The notes under the pieces: model-generated
Told to the model about the DNA's origin: nothing
Database searches by the model: none
The model's input: the letters and a program-made list of their open reading frames with translations, nothing else
Position numbers and translations under genes: made by a program
Part shown: piece after piece, positions 12,052 to 22,844 of the stretch
Layout of the letters: each line of letters opens with the position of its first letter
How positions within the stretch are numbered: position 1 is the stretch's first letter
Assembly (NCBI GenBank): GCA_023627715.1
Contig: JAMAHW010000055.1
Span: 211,310 to 275,309, forward strand
Direction: 5' to 3'
Length of the DNA: 64,000 nucleotides
From: Periconia sp. R9002
Lineage: Eukaryota; Ascomycota; Dothideomycetes; Pleosporales; Periconiaceae

Positions 12052-14202
12052 TCATACGTCTTGGAATGCCGCCGGGTCCTTGACCGATCCTCCAGCATCG
12101 CCCAAACCAGCAACCGGTCGGTTGTATGACCAGCCCGTGAACTGCTGCTGCATCGTCTGGGACAGTCCTGGTCCTTCTACGTACGAATCCGTGGGGGCTT
12201 CACGGGTAAACTCATCGTCGAAGTTTGTGGTGTCTTTAGCATCAGCCTGCAGCAAGTCAGCACCTTCTCAGTTATCGTATATGCTCATCGTGACCCGGTC
12301 GCGAGAGTAATGGTAGATACTTACTACGTTGGGCTTGAAGCTAGGCTCGTACTTCCTCTCCAGAAGCTTTCTCCAATCAATGCTGTGGAAGAAGTAGTGT
12401 GCCTTGATCTCGGCTGCGCCCTTGGCTCCGAGACGCTTCTCTGCATTGCGATCGAGCAGGCGGGTCAGCAAGTCCCGAGCAGCGGGCGGCACAATCTCAG
12501 GACCGGGGAAATGTAAAGGCTCGGTCAAGATCTTGCGGTACATGTCGTTGGTATTCTCATCGTAAAAGGGGGGGAGTCCTGTCAACATCTCGTACAGGAG
12601 CACACCGAGCGTCCACCAATCGACGGCCTTGGTGTAACCAGCGCCGGTGAGAAGTTCAGGGGCAAGGTACTCGGGTGTTCCACAGAAAGCTGACAAAGGG
12701 GGTTAGTGTCACTTGACAGTCTACGTGATGGCAATGCACCTACTGTTGGTCCTATCCCCATCTTTCATATCCAGCTTGCAGAGACCGAAATCACACAGAG
12801 CGATGTGGCCAGTATAATCTAGGAGAATGTTCTCAGGTTTTAGATCACGGTAGATGACGTTGAAGCCGTGCAAGCATTCCAAGGCACATAGAAGTTCAGC
12901 AGCGTAGAATCGTGCCCGGTTGATGTCGAAACGCTGTTCCTTCTGGAGGTGATGGAACAGTTCGCCGCCGTTGACGAATGCAAGAACTAGGTAAAGCTTC
13001 TCGGGTTTTTGGAAGGAGAATTTGAGCGGGACAATGAAGGGGTTGTTGATTTGCGCGAGCACCGATCGCTCTGCAAGCGTGTGGGCCACTTCGGAGCGGG
13101 AGATGATGTGCGCCTTGCGAATGGACTTGAGGGCGTAAATTCGGTCCGTGTCCTTCTTCCTGTGAGGTGTTAGTCGAATCTATATAGTGTGCTGCATCCG
13201 ATGTCTAAACGCACTTGACCTGAAAAACTTTTCCGAAACTACCCTTGCCGACAACCTTGAGCAGCTCGAAATCCTCGAAAGTGAGGCGCTCCTGGCGATT
13301 CTCCACAAAGTTGACGCCAATCTTCATGTTTCCGGAACCGAATTGAACGTCGATCCATTCCGCACCAATCTGGCCTGGGCCCGTCTCACGCTTTGCCTTG
13401 GCTTCGCTGGCGTGAACCTCCTCGAACCGCGGGTTTATGGTGAGTTTTCCGAGGAAGATGTCTTCGGTTCGACCCGCGTTAAGGGGAGCGGTTGGATTTC
13501 GGATGTACAGTGACACGTTGAGCTCCGTCACACGAGACACATCGAATTTGTACTGTGTGCTATCTCCTCCCCATAGTGGGTTCTCGGGGGTACCTGAGAC
13601 GGCATTGATGAAGACCTGCTGCTTGTCGAAATCGACCAGGGCGTAGGGAAGATGTTTGGACGAGTAGCGTCCGTGGATGGTGGGGACCGCGTTGATGCTG
13701 CCAGCAGCCGACTGTGGACGGTTCGAGTATGAGCCAGCAACCTGATTCCGCGCCGATGAGCCTGGCCGCATGGATCCAGCTACTGAGAAACCGCCGCCTT
13801 GGGATAGAGAGCCCTGATGGTGGCCACCGCTGAAGTGCGCCTCGGCGCCAGGAGGAAGCGAAAAGCCCTTGCCCTCATGCAGGGTGACGATAAGGATACC
13901 GGGTCGGAGGGGGATGGCGGGGGCGGTGGCATTGGCCTCGGATGCAGCTGGAGATTAAAGAGAGAGAATGTTAGTTGGGCGGGAAAGTCGAGGGAGAAAA
14001 TGAGAGTGGCGGTGACGAATGCGGGGGGCTTCGCGAGATACGCACCGATGCCATTGGGGTCTTTTGAGTCGGCGAGGGTAGAACCGCTGCTGACGGAGGT
14101 CTGGTCACCAACAATGGTCGATGTGGAAGAGGAGCGACTGAAGGTATTGGCCAGCGGGGCCAGGTGGGTGTCCTTTAACTTCTTGGTGAGCTTCCACGAC
14201 AT
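12052..14202 (-). CDS. ypkA: AGC-family serine/threonine kinase, Ypk1/YpkA type
   Basis: CDS is complement(join(12052..12246,12325..12689,12744..13159,13215..13947,14046..14202)), 621 aa. The start MSWKLTKKLKDTHLAPL and the C2-like N-terminal half are typical of filamentous-fungal YpkA. The kinase domain starts near residue 280 with the glycine loop GKGSFGKV (about 286-293). It has the catalytic YRDLKPEN, the DFG motif (DFGLCK), the activation loop TFCGTPEYLAPE phosphorylated by Pdk1-type kinases, and an AGC C-terminal extension. The turn motif (APTDSY, about 574-579) and hydrophobic motif (FTGWSY, 593-598) are the TORC2 sites of the family. By family knowledge it acts at the plasma membrane and cytosol in sphingolipid and cell-wall signalling. 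All catalytic motifs are intact. It is divergent from the Ada2 gene. Confidence 0.95.
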
Positions 14203-14810
14203 GGCTGCGGCGGTCGAGGAAAATCAAGAGTATGAACGGAGGGGGCTGCAGGCGGGTAGGGCGAATGAGCGTGTGGGTAGAGTAGGGTAGGCGAAGAGAA
14301 GAGAAGAGAGGAGGGGAGGGGAGGGGAGGAAGTCGAGGGAGGAAAAGGGAGGTAGGTGGACGAGGAGAGGAGGTTGAGATGAGGAGTTGCAGGAAGGGGT
14401 GAGTAATGGAGAGGTCGGTGTATGTAACTTAGTGTGTGGTGGTAATGGGGATGGACGGGGCAAGGAAGGTAGGTAGGTTGGGTAGGTAGTCAGGTCAAGA
14501 AAGGCAGAAAGTGGATTAGCTGTCGGCATGAGACAAGATGAGGGGAGGGGCGGTATGGGTACTGTCAAGTAGCCAGGCCGCCCGCATTTCCTCGACCGTG
14601 TATTTTCCAGTTTCATTAGACCGCACGCTCGTTTGATGCTGGTGGGCAGTGCGACGGCAGTTTATTAATATGCTCGTCTTGCACCTTGATTTGATCCATC
14701 GCGAGATTTGGATCTGCTTGGCCTTGGCCGCCGTTGACCAAGGGGCGAACGGGCAAAGGGGCAAAGAAGGGGGCTGCCGTGGGCAACTTCACCCTCTACC
14801 TATGTACCTA

Positions 14811-14837
14811 CTGTACTGTGCTGTACTGTACTGTACC
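14811..14837. repeat. CTGTA pentamer repeat
   Basis: Five CTGTA-like units, one with a single change, lie in the kinase/Ada2 promoter. Confidence 0.8.
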
Positions 14838-14937
14838 ATCCCTCATAGGTAGTCGCAGATAATCAACATTCACCATTTTTCATCCATTTAATAAACATGT
14901 TGATCAACGTTGGCTACTATTGGTAGCACGTTCTCAT

Positions 14938-14962
14938 CTCGTCTCGTCTCGTCTCGTCTCGT
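14938..14962. repeat. CTCGT pentamer repeat, five units
   Basis: Five perfect CTCGT units lie upstream of Ada2. Confidence 0.95.
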
Positions 14963-15059
14963 CGCAGCCACTTCTCCGGGACGTGCGCACCGCCACAACT
15001 AACTGTATCGCGACCCCCCATCCTACATTACGCCGCCATACCGAGCGTTGAGCGCCTGG

Positions 15060-15084
15060 CCTTGCCTTGCCTTGCCTTGCCTTG
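15060..15084. repeat. CCTTG pentamer repeat, five units
   Basis: Five perfect CCTTG units lie about 100 bp before the Ada2 start codon. Confidence 0.95.
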
Positions 15085-15181
15085 CCGCGCGTACCTATCT
15101 CATTGCCTGTCTTCATCCTGCGGGACCGAACCGAACCTGTGCCTGCTAGCACTGCCATAGCCATAGCAAGACATCTCCGCC

Positions 15182-16785
15182 ATGACCGTCGTCAAGAAGA
15201 AGACGGGCACGCGCGGCTCCGGCGGAAACAAATACTACTGCGATTTCTGCAATTCCGACATCACCTCCACCGTACGTCTGCTCCACGCCCGCCTCCTCCC
15301 TCTGTCGCTCCACCGCTGTGCTAATACTACCCCTAGGTGCGGATACGTTGCGCCAACAGCGCCTGCCAGGACTACGACCTCTGTGTGACGTGTTTCTCCG
15401 AAGCCAAATCCAACCGCGAACACGACCCCCGCACCCACGCGTATCAGGTCATCGAGCAGCATTCAATACCCATATATACAGAGGACTGGGGTGCCGATGA
15501 AGAACTCGCCCTGCTAGAAGGCGCCGAGCAGTATGGCCTAGGATCGTGGGCCGATATCGCCGACCACATTGGCGGATACAGGACAAAAGAAGAAGTTCGG
15601 GATCATTACATCAGCACCTACCTCGACAGCTCCAAATTCCCCCTCCCCGAACATTGCGCCCCCGAAGATGTCGAGCTCAGCAAGAGAATCACGCGCGAGG
15701 AATTCCAGGCCAACAAGAAGCGCAGGATAGAGAAGAAGAAGGAAGAACAGACCAACGCCCCGCCAGCGACTCCCAAGCAAAAACCAACAGCCAGTGTACC
15801 TGCCTGCCATGAAGTACAAGGATACATGCCTGGGCGGTTGGAGTTTGAGACCGAGTACTTTAATGAAGCCGAGGAAGCTGTGCAGCATATGCAATTCGAC
15901 CCTGGCGATGGAATCAACCCGCGGACGGGCGAGCTGGAGCCCGAGATGGAGCTCAAGGCGACTATCATGGAAATCTACAATTCACGGCTGGATGCGCGTG
16001 TGGAGCGGAAAAAAATCATATTCGAGCACAAGCTCCTCGAGTATCGGAAAAACGCTGCCGCCGACAAAAAGCGGACCAAGGAAGAGCGGGATCTCCTCAA
16101 CAAGGCAAAGCCCTTCGCGCGCATGATGAAGCACGAGGACTTTGAGAAGTTCTGCGAAGGCCTAGCATACGAGCACAGCCTCCGACAAGCCATCGCCTCC
16201 CTCCAAGAATGGAGAAATATGCAAATCACCGATCTCAAACAGGGCGAGAAATACGAGCAGGAAAAACAACAACGGCAATCTCGAGGCCCTCCGCTCGGCC
16301 AATTCGACCGTCTAGCGTCCAACCGCATGAGCAAGCCCACACCTCCTTTCGAAACCCCCTCAGCCTCCTCCGCCCTCACCGCCCCGGAACTCCCTCTCCA
16401 ATTACGCCAAAAGAGCGGTCTCTCCACCCCGCCCCCGGACCAGCCCAACGGCTCCACCAACGGCGCGAACGGCACATCAACCCCTCAACACGCAAAGGCC
16501 AAATTCGTCCCCAAGGCCCTCCCCAGCACTGTGCCGCTCAAGTTCGGCCGCGAAGCTGCCGCCGACCTCCAGCTCCTCACCCCGGAAGAGGTCGAACTCT
16601 GTCGTGTCTTGCGCATCATGCCCAAGCCCTATCTGGCCATCAAAGAAAACCTGATCCGCGAGGCCATGAAGCAAGGCGGTGCTCTCAAGAAGAAAACCGC
16701 CAAAGACATCGGCAAAATCGATGAGCGGAAAACGGGACAGATTTTTGACTTTTTTGTGCATAGCGGGTGGATCGCGAGGGCATGA
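15182..16785 (+). CDS. ada2: Transcriptional adaptor Ada2, SAGA complex subunit
   Basis: CDS is join(15182..15271,15337..16785), 512 aa, with a 65-nt intron (GTACGT donor, CCTAG acceptor). The ZZ zinc finger spans about residues 18-65, with C20, C23, C35, C40, C46, C49, H59 and H64. The SANT domain follows at about 80-130 ([17 protein letters not shown], then [11 protein letters not shown]). A charged linker leads to the Ada2 central region. The C-terminal SWIRM domain starts about residue 420 ([20 protein letters not shown]) and runs to the end. By family knowledge Ada2 binds Gcn5 and Ada3 in the nucleus and enhances acetylation of nucleosomal histone H3. The domain order and length are normal. 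Confidence 0.97.
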
Positions 16786-17395
16786 AGGATGCATTTGGGA
16801 CACGGTTTGGCAGTGAGGTGTTGTTTCTGACGGTTTTTTTTATTAATACCCCACACGAATACAAACGTTTTGATTGAGAGATTTCAGAGCATATATGGGA
16901 TCAAAGCGTGTCGCCGTTTACACACATGTACCTGGTCAGATGTTTGGGGTTGGATATTTTGTTGCTAAGATGGGAAAACTTTAGTGCTTTGGTGACTACA
17001 GAGGCACTTGGCTTTGTGTATGCAACAGTACATTGGGTGTTAGCTAAATCCTGCCGCCTTGAACATTGGAAAACGACGCTGCATAGATTGAGCGATGTTC
17101 GTTATTGTGCATGCCTATCTATAGCAACAATGAAGTATGCTATATTTAATCACATGGAAATTGCACCCACTACTCGAAAGTTATTCAAACATCGATTGAA
17201 CCCGTATTGATACATCAATCGATATGTATGTACCTAGGTAGGTATGTACCTATGGACGCACGAGCCATAGTCACGGGACCACGCGATAGCCATCAGCACT
17301 GCGTCATTGATTCTCGCTCTTGTTGCACGCTTCCCTTATCCACTATACCATCGTGCCACAACACCAGCACGCCACCATGATCCCATGAATCAAAT
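16786..17395. other. Intergenic region, Ada2 3' end and helicase promoter
   Basis: No gene is seen. A TACCTAGGTAGGTATGTACCTA motif cluster lies at about 17231-17252, about 145 bp before the helicase start codon. Confidence 0.55.
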
Positions 17396-20300
17396 ATGCC
17401 GCGGTTGAAAGCAGCCACGGTATCCGACCAGATAGTGCGCAAGCGAAAGCGCAAGACACACGAAGACGAACCGTCCGTCGAGCCGACACCAGACGGTGAT
17501 TCCTCGTCGAACGACAACGTGAGTCATGTCACCACAACCACCACAACCACCACGAAGATACCCACCAAAACCCACGATGGCGGGAAGAAACCAAAGCGGA
17601 CGCCGAAGAAAGACGCATCAGGGAAATCCTCACTTGTCCGCCATGGCTCGTCCGCCGTCGTTGAAACGTCGATTCCATGGCCGGAACACTTGACCAGACT
17701 GGCTCAGGTTCACAAGGCATTGAATCTCGTATACACATTTTGCTGTACTCGTAAACATCTAGCGACTACGCTCGAAAATCTCAGGAGCACAGTGGAGGCA
17801 CAGATAAAGCGTGAATTAGTGATCGAAGATGTTGCGCAAATCACTGCGCTAATCCCGCGATCAATCAATTTTGCCTATGTCGACGAAGCTATGTTGCATC
17901 TCAACCTAATGGGCTCGGAAGATACTAGCGGGGGTAGAAGGGCTAAAGAATTCGTCATTGCAGAACCCGAACTGGATAATCACGAGCACAAAGAGGTTTT
18001 GCTGTTCGAGTTTGTCGATGGAGATCTCAAGCGCCAAGTTCCAAGTGCGAAGACTGGTGAGCCTACAAACGCGACGCAGCGTTTGCGCAACGAGGATCTG
18101 AAAATGCCTGTGTTCAGCCAAAAGCAGATGATGAAGCTAATTGAGAAGAGAAATGTGAAGTTCACATCTGCTGTAAACGCGTTCCTGAACCAATGCGCTG
18201 AAAGTGGCGAGGATGCCGTGGAGAAGTTGAAGAGCATGTCCATAGACTTCATTCCACAACCTGCAAATAGCAGATCTTCGACACCAGGCCCAGAACGCTC
18301 TCTATTGCCAACAGCAATACCACAAGAGCGCAAGCTAGTCCCTGAAATCATCGCAGAGATCAAGACATTGGAGTGGTATTCTGGTCAGATTGTCCCTGAT
18401 GGACACCGGGTATTCGATCCACAACCCCCAGTTTTTGGGGAATTGTACTTCCAAATGACCCAGAGTCTAGTTAATGCATTATACAACACGCGGAATATTG
18501 AACAGCTGTATGCACATCAAGCAGAAGCGATCAACAACCTGCACGAGGGACACAACGTCATTGTTTCCACGTCAACAAGCTCTGGGAAATCGTTGATCTA
18601 CCAGATTCCCGTTCTCCACCAGCTGGAACAAGACATCGACACCAGAGCAATGTACATATTTCCTACCAAGGCTTTGGCACAGGACCAAAAACGAAGTCTC
18701 AAAGAAATGCTGCAATTCATGGATGGCTTGCAGGAAGTTCTTGTTGAAACCTTCGATGGCGATACCCCCATGGCAGAGAGAAACCATATCCGAGACGAGG
18801 CTAGGATCATCTTTACGAACCCAGACATGTTGCATATTACTATTCTACCTCACGAAGAAGCGTGGCGGTCTTTCCTCATGAACCTGAGATTTGTCGTGGT
18901 AGACGAGCTGCATGTTTACAACGGCTTGTTTGGAGCGCATGTTGCGTTAATAATGAGGCGGCTGCGCAGGATATGTGCTGCGCTCGGAAACCACAACGTA
19001 AAGTTCATCTCCTGTTCAGCAACCGTTGCAAATCCAGAGGAACACATGAAGAAGATTTTTGGAGTTGAAGAGGTCAAGTTGACGGATTTCGATGGATCAC
19101 CATCAGGCAGAAAGGAATTTTTGTGCTGGAACACTCCTTTCAAAGATCCTAGCGATCCAGCTTCTGGTCGTGGTAATACTCTGGTCGAGTCTGCAAAATT
19201 GTTCTGCCAACTAATCCTACGTGGCGTGCGAGTAATCGCATTTTGCCGAGTAAGAAAACAGTGTGAAGCACTTCTTCAGGCTATCAAAGACGAGCTACAA
19301 GAACTGGAGCGGCCGGAAGTTGTCGGTAGGGTTATGTCATACCGGGGCGGATACACTCCCCAGGACCGGCGACAGATCGAGCAGGAGATGTTCCAAGGCA
19401 AGCTCGTGGGTATCGTTGCCACGAGTGCTTTGGAACTTGGTGTGGACATCGGCTCTCTGGATGCCGTCATCACTGTGGGATTTCCTTACTCGATTGCCAA
19501 TTTACGTCAACAAAGCGGTCGAGCAGGCCGTCGCAACAAGGATTCGTTGTCCGTTTTGATTGGCGATTGTTTCCCTTCAGATCAATACTATATGTCCAAT
19601 CCAGACGAAATTTTCACTAAACCGAACTGCGAACTCCAAGTTGACCTTGAAAACCCGCTGGTCCTCGAAGGTCACATCCAGTGTGCTGCACACGAGCTAC
19701 CAATCAACGTGGAACAAGACAAATCATTTTTCGGCTCACTCCTTTCAAGCATTGCACGAGACAGGATGCGGCGTGATAAAGAAGGATTCTACCACTGTAA
19801 CGAGCGTTTCCTTCCTCAACCGTCGCGACATGTCGCTATACGGGATACCGAAGACAACCACTTCGCCATCATTGACATTACACACGGTAGAAATATCGTA
19901 CTAGAAGAGTTAGAGGCGTCTCGTGCTTTTTTCACCATTTACGAGGGTGGTATCTTCCTTCACCAAGGAACTACGTATTTGGTCAAGGAATTTAGTCAAG
20001 AGCGCATGATTGCAAAGGTTGAACATGTAAAGGTAGACTGGATGACTCAGTCGCGTGACTTCACCGACATCGACCCTATTGTGACCGAGGCCATTCGCCG
20101 AATCCCTAATTCGCGATCTAAAGCCTACTACGGACCCATCAAGATCCAGCAGGTTGTTTTCGGGTTTTTCAAGGTAGACAAGAAGAGGCGTATACTCGAC
20201 GCGGTACAAATCGACAATCCTCCAATCATTCTGTTTTCGAAGGGCATGTGGCTCGACGTACCAAAGTCTGCTCTTGACATTCTCATGGACAAGCGGCTGA

Positions 20301-20887
20301 ACATTGCAGCTGCGATCCACGGCGCCGAACACGCCGTTCTTTCTCTAATGCCCAACTATGTTATCAGCATGCCTGGCGATGTCCGCACAGAATGTAAAGT
20401 TGCACTCAAGGAATTTGCAAAGAAAGAAACGTCGAGGAAACGACCTGCTCGGCTCACATTCTATGATGCGAAAGGCGGCGCTTCTGGATCTGGCATCAGC
20501 ACTAAAGCATTTGAGTTTATTGATACTCTCCTTGAGCAAGCATGTGCGCGTTTGCAAGTTTGCCACTGCCTTGAAGGTTGCTTAGAGTGCTGTTGTGACG
20601 AGCGTTGCAAGCAGGCGAACCAGGTCATGAGCAAAGCCGGTGCTTTGGTGATTGTGATGTGCCTGTTGGGCAAGGAAAAGGAAATCGATATCGATGCTTT
20701 GCCGTTTGGCGAGGAGGGAACCTCACCGGCGGGGATTGAGACAGTGGTGGAGGCTGAGGAAGTAAGGATGGCGAGGGGGAAGTGGATCGATGGAGTGTGG
20801 ATTAAGACCGAAGAGGAGGAGGATGAGTTTTCGAGGAGCATACAAATGTTTGGGGGTGAGCGGACGTTTATCGGGCTACATAAATAG
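17396..20887 (+). CDS. hrq1: RecQ-like ATP-dependent 3'-5' helicase, Hrq1 type
   Basis: One uninterrupted exon, 1163 aa, close to the usual Hrq1 length. The basic N-terminus (RKRKRK at 16-21 and a PKRTPKK stretch) may carry nuclear localisation signals. Helicase motifs are the motif I loop STSTSSGKS at about 389-397, the motif II DELH near 502, the SCSATVANPEEH segment, the second RecA-like domain with ATSALELGVDIGSLDAV, and the motif VI QSGRAGRRN near 705. The C-terminal DUF1998-type region has a cysteine cluster (CHCLEGCLECCCDERC, about 1057-1072) that probably binds zinc. By family knowledge Hrq1 acts in genome maintenance, including interstrand cross-link repair. All motifs are intact. 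The stop at 20885 lies 194 bp from the convergent NmrA-like gene. Confidence 0.95.
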   Translation: MPRLKAATVSDQIVRKRKRKTHEDEPSVEPTPDGDSSSNDNVSHVTTTTTTTTKIPTKTHDGGKKPKRTPKKDASGKSSLVRHGSSAVVETSIPWPEHLTRLAQVHKALNLVYTFCCTRKHLATTLENLRSTVEAQIKRELVIEDVAQITALIPRSINFAYVDEAMLHLNLMGSEDTSGGRRAKEFVIAEPELDNHEHKEVLLFEFVDGDLKRQVPSAKTGEPTNATQRLRNEDLKMPVFSQKQMMKLIEKRNVKFTSAVNAFLNQCAESGEDAVEKLKSMSIDFIPQPANSRSSTPGPERSLLPTAIPQERKLVPEIIAEIKTLEWYSGQIVPDGHRVFDPQPPVFGELYFQMTQSLVNALYNTRNIEQLYAHQAEAINNLHEGHNVIVSTSTSSGKSLIYQIPVLHQLEQDIDTRAMYIFPTKALAQDQKRSLKEMLQFMDGLQEVLVETFDGDTPMAERNHIRDEARIIFTNPDMLHITILPHEEAWRSFLMNLRFVVVDELHVYNGLFGAHVALIMRRLRRICAALGNHNVKFISCSATVANPEEHMKKIFGVEEVKLTDFDGSPSGRKEFLCWNTPFKDPSDPASGRGNTLVESAKLFCQLILRGVRVIAFCRVRKQCEALLQAIKDELQELERPEVVGRVMSYRGGYTPQDRRQIEQEMFQGKLVGIVATSALELGVDIGSLDAVITVGFPYSIANLRQQSGRAGRRNKDSLSVLIGDCFPSDQYYMSNPDEIFTKPNCELQVDLENPLVLEGHIQCAAHELPINVEQDKSFFGSLLSSIARDRMRRDKEGFYHCNERFLPQPSRHVAIRDTEDNHFAIIDITHGRNIVLEELEASRAFFTIYEGGIFLHQGTTYLVKEFSQERMIAKVEHVKVDWMTQSRDFTDIDPIVTEAIRRIPNSRSKAYYGPIKIQQVVFGFFKVDKKRRILDAVQIDNPPIILFSKGMWLDVPKSALDILMDKRLNIAAAIHGAEHAVLSLMPNYVISMPGDVRTECKVALKEFAKKETSRKRPARLTFYDAKGGASGSGISTKAFEFIDTLLEQACARLQVCHCLEGCLECCCDERCKQANQVMSKAGALVIVMCLLGKEKEIDIDALPFGEEGTSPAGIETVVEAEEVRMARGKWIDGVWIKTEEEEDEFSRSIQMFGGERTFIGLHK

Positions 20888-21081
20888 AGTGGGAAGGATG
20901 TCTTCCAGAAGGTTAAAACATCGTTTGATTTTGAATTCCGTGGTATCTCCGCATATGACTATCAATGGCGGCCTGGATGATGAAAAAGGTGAGTGATTCT
21001 CCCTCTATATATTAATGTAAACCTAGGAATTAAACATATCTACAAGTGACGTGATAACTCCTTAACCATACCCATTGCACC

Positions 21082-22050
21082 TCATTTCTTCCGGAATTGA
21101 CTGTCCTTCTCCAGCCACGTCCCAAAGTCCATCAAATCCGGCTTCATCCTCCTCAACGCCTCCAAATTCGCTCCCTGCTGCTCTTTCTTCAACCACTCAA
21201 ACATAGCCCCCAAACTCTTCACGACATGCAACAACGCCTTGGCGACACACCCATACGTTGCCGGCATATCCTTTCCCACCTTCTCCTTGAATACCTCATT
21301 CGCCTCTTCGAACGACAACTCGGCGCCTGCAAGGGACAAGTACTTTCCCGCGAACTCGTCAGGACGCAGGAACGCTTCAGCGCCGAACCAACCAATATCC
21401 CGCGTAGCGACGAGTTGGAGCTTGCGGTGCTTTAGGACAGCGGACCAAGACGCTGCCATTGCTTTTCCAGCGAAATCATTCGTTACATTCTCCATGAACG
21501 CCGTGGGTCGTAGCACACAGAACCGCATCTTCCCCCCCTTCTGAGTCGCCTCCGCAAGATGCTGCTCCACGTGATGTTTAGTAGCCCAATGGGGAACAGT
21601 GGTCGGCTCGCTCGGATACTGCTCGACATTGCCGCGGTGGACGGAGCTGTAAACGAAGAAGGAGACGTTGTGAGCGATACTAGCGTCGATGACGGCTTTG
21701 CCTTGTTCTTCCTCGAGCGGGAGCCCGGCGTCGTTGGCCGGTTTGGCTTGCACGCTGTAAACGCCCCAGATGGAGTTTGCAGACGAGGCTTTGAGGGCGT
21801 TGGCGAAGAGGGCGGAGACGTCGGAGAGGTCGCCTTGAATGAATTGAATGGTGGTGCTTTGGTGCTTTGGGAGGGATGAGAGGAGGGATTGTACACGCGG
21901 GGTTGCTGGGTCCCGGGTTACGGCGAGGATTTGGATGGGTGTGTTGGTGTTGTGGGTGGTGAGGAGAGCGCGGATTATGGCGCCGCCTTGGTTTCCTGTT
22001 CCACCAAGGACGAGGATGGTTTTGGGGGTTGTGGTGGTGGAGGTAGACAT
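21082..22050 (-). CDS. NmrA-like family NAD(P)-binding protein
   Basis: Single exon, 322 aa. A Rossmann fold begins at once with ILVLGGTGNQGGA (about 12-24), whose GxxGxxG loop binds NAD(P). The following segments (AVTRDP, then FIQGDLSD) match the atypical short-chain dehydrogenases of the NmrA/HSCARG group. An active-site tyrosine-lysine pair in classical SDR spacing is not evident, so it may be a redox sensor or regulator rather than an enzyme. The substrate is unknown. The start at 22050 is the first ATG and sits directly before the Rossmann strand after a short Thr-rich stretch. Confidence 0.85.
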   Translation of the reverse strand: MSTSTTTTPKTILVLGGTGNQGGAIIRALLTTHNTNTPIQILAVTRDPATPRVQSLLSSLPKHQSTTIQFIQGDLSDVSALFANALKASSANSIWGVYSVQAKPANDAGLPLEEEQGKAVIDASIAHNVSFFVYSSVHRGNVEQYPSEPTTVPHWATKHHVEQHLAEATQKGGKMRFCVLRPTAFMENVTNDFAGKAMAASWSAVLKHRKLQLVATRDIGWFGAEAFLRPDEFAGKYLSLAGAELSFEEANEVFKEKVGKDMPATYGCVAKALLHVVKSLGAMFEWLKKEQQGANLEALRRMKPDLMDFGTWLEKDSQFRKK

Positions 22051-22844
22051 TTTAGTGGTTTATGAAGGTAGAAATTGGGTTTGAGCGATGTTGGATGGAG
22101 TTCAATTGAGTCTTTTTGACGGCGAAGTTGATGATAGTGAGGACTCAAAATATGAGGATATTGTGGATTGTTATATACATTTCCCATTCTTCACCCATCT
22201 TCATATCCGTAGGAACCTACATGGCTAGCAAGCCGCCTAACGGGGCTGAATAACCTCCCGCTGTGCGGCCCCCAGCCATGGACATGAAAATATCGAGATA
22301 GCTCGCTTGAGCGCCCTGTTGCAGGACGGTTTGTGTGCGGGAGATGCGAGTTAGTGTTGATCCGACCGTACGGAGGGTGTGATTCGGTCGGCGGGAGATG
22401 AACTTTGGGGTTCGGAGGACGGAGCGGACGGGCTCGGATTTTCGGACTTGCAAATGAGAGGTGGTAGGTACTAAATACTGAGATAATTATGTCAGCAAAA
22501 GGAGAGCATCAGCCACGCCGCGCTAAGCCTCTACTACGCCACAAAGCACGACCTATTTACGGGTTTACGGTAGGGTAGGGTAGGGGCCATGAACGCATTG
22601 AAAGTTTATTGGATCAAAGTAGATCGAACGCTGACCTACCTGACAGACAATCAGATACCCACCCCTTCCAGCCGGCCCACGCCTACTCAATAATTTCTTC
22701 GACCTTTCTTCTCTCCTGATCCCGCTATCCAAAAGCATGCCAAATACCAGTTAAAACGATTCTCAAACGCATCCGAGTAACCGGCACGCCCGTCCCTTCT
22801 CACCTCCGCACCTCGCCGCACCCACTGCCTCACCCCCGAGAACA
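22051..22844. other. Intergenic region with one doubtful open frame
   Basis: This 794-bp divergent promoter lies between the NmrA-like gene and Akr1. A minus-strand frame at 22217-22453 lacks an upstream ATG (it would open with TTG) and is treated as unproven. A GGTAGGGTAGGGTAGGGG run lies near 22568-22586. Confidence 0.5.

Larger units (their letters stand above)
14203..15181. promoter_or_regulatory. Divergent promoter of the Ypk1-type kinase and Ada2
   Basis: This is 979 bp between two divergent start codons. The kinase side carries a long purine tract on the plus strand, including GGGGAGGGGAGGGGAGG at about 14313-14329, which could form a G-quadruplex on the strand opposite the kinase transcript. 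The Ada2 side has three different pentanucleotide microsatellites. No gene is seen inside. Confidence 0.6.
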
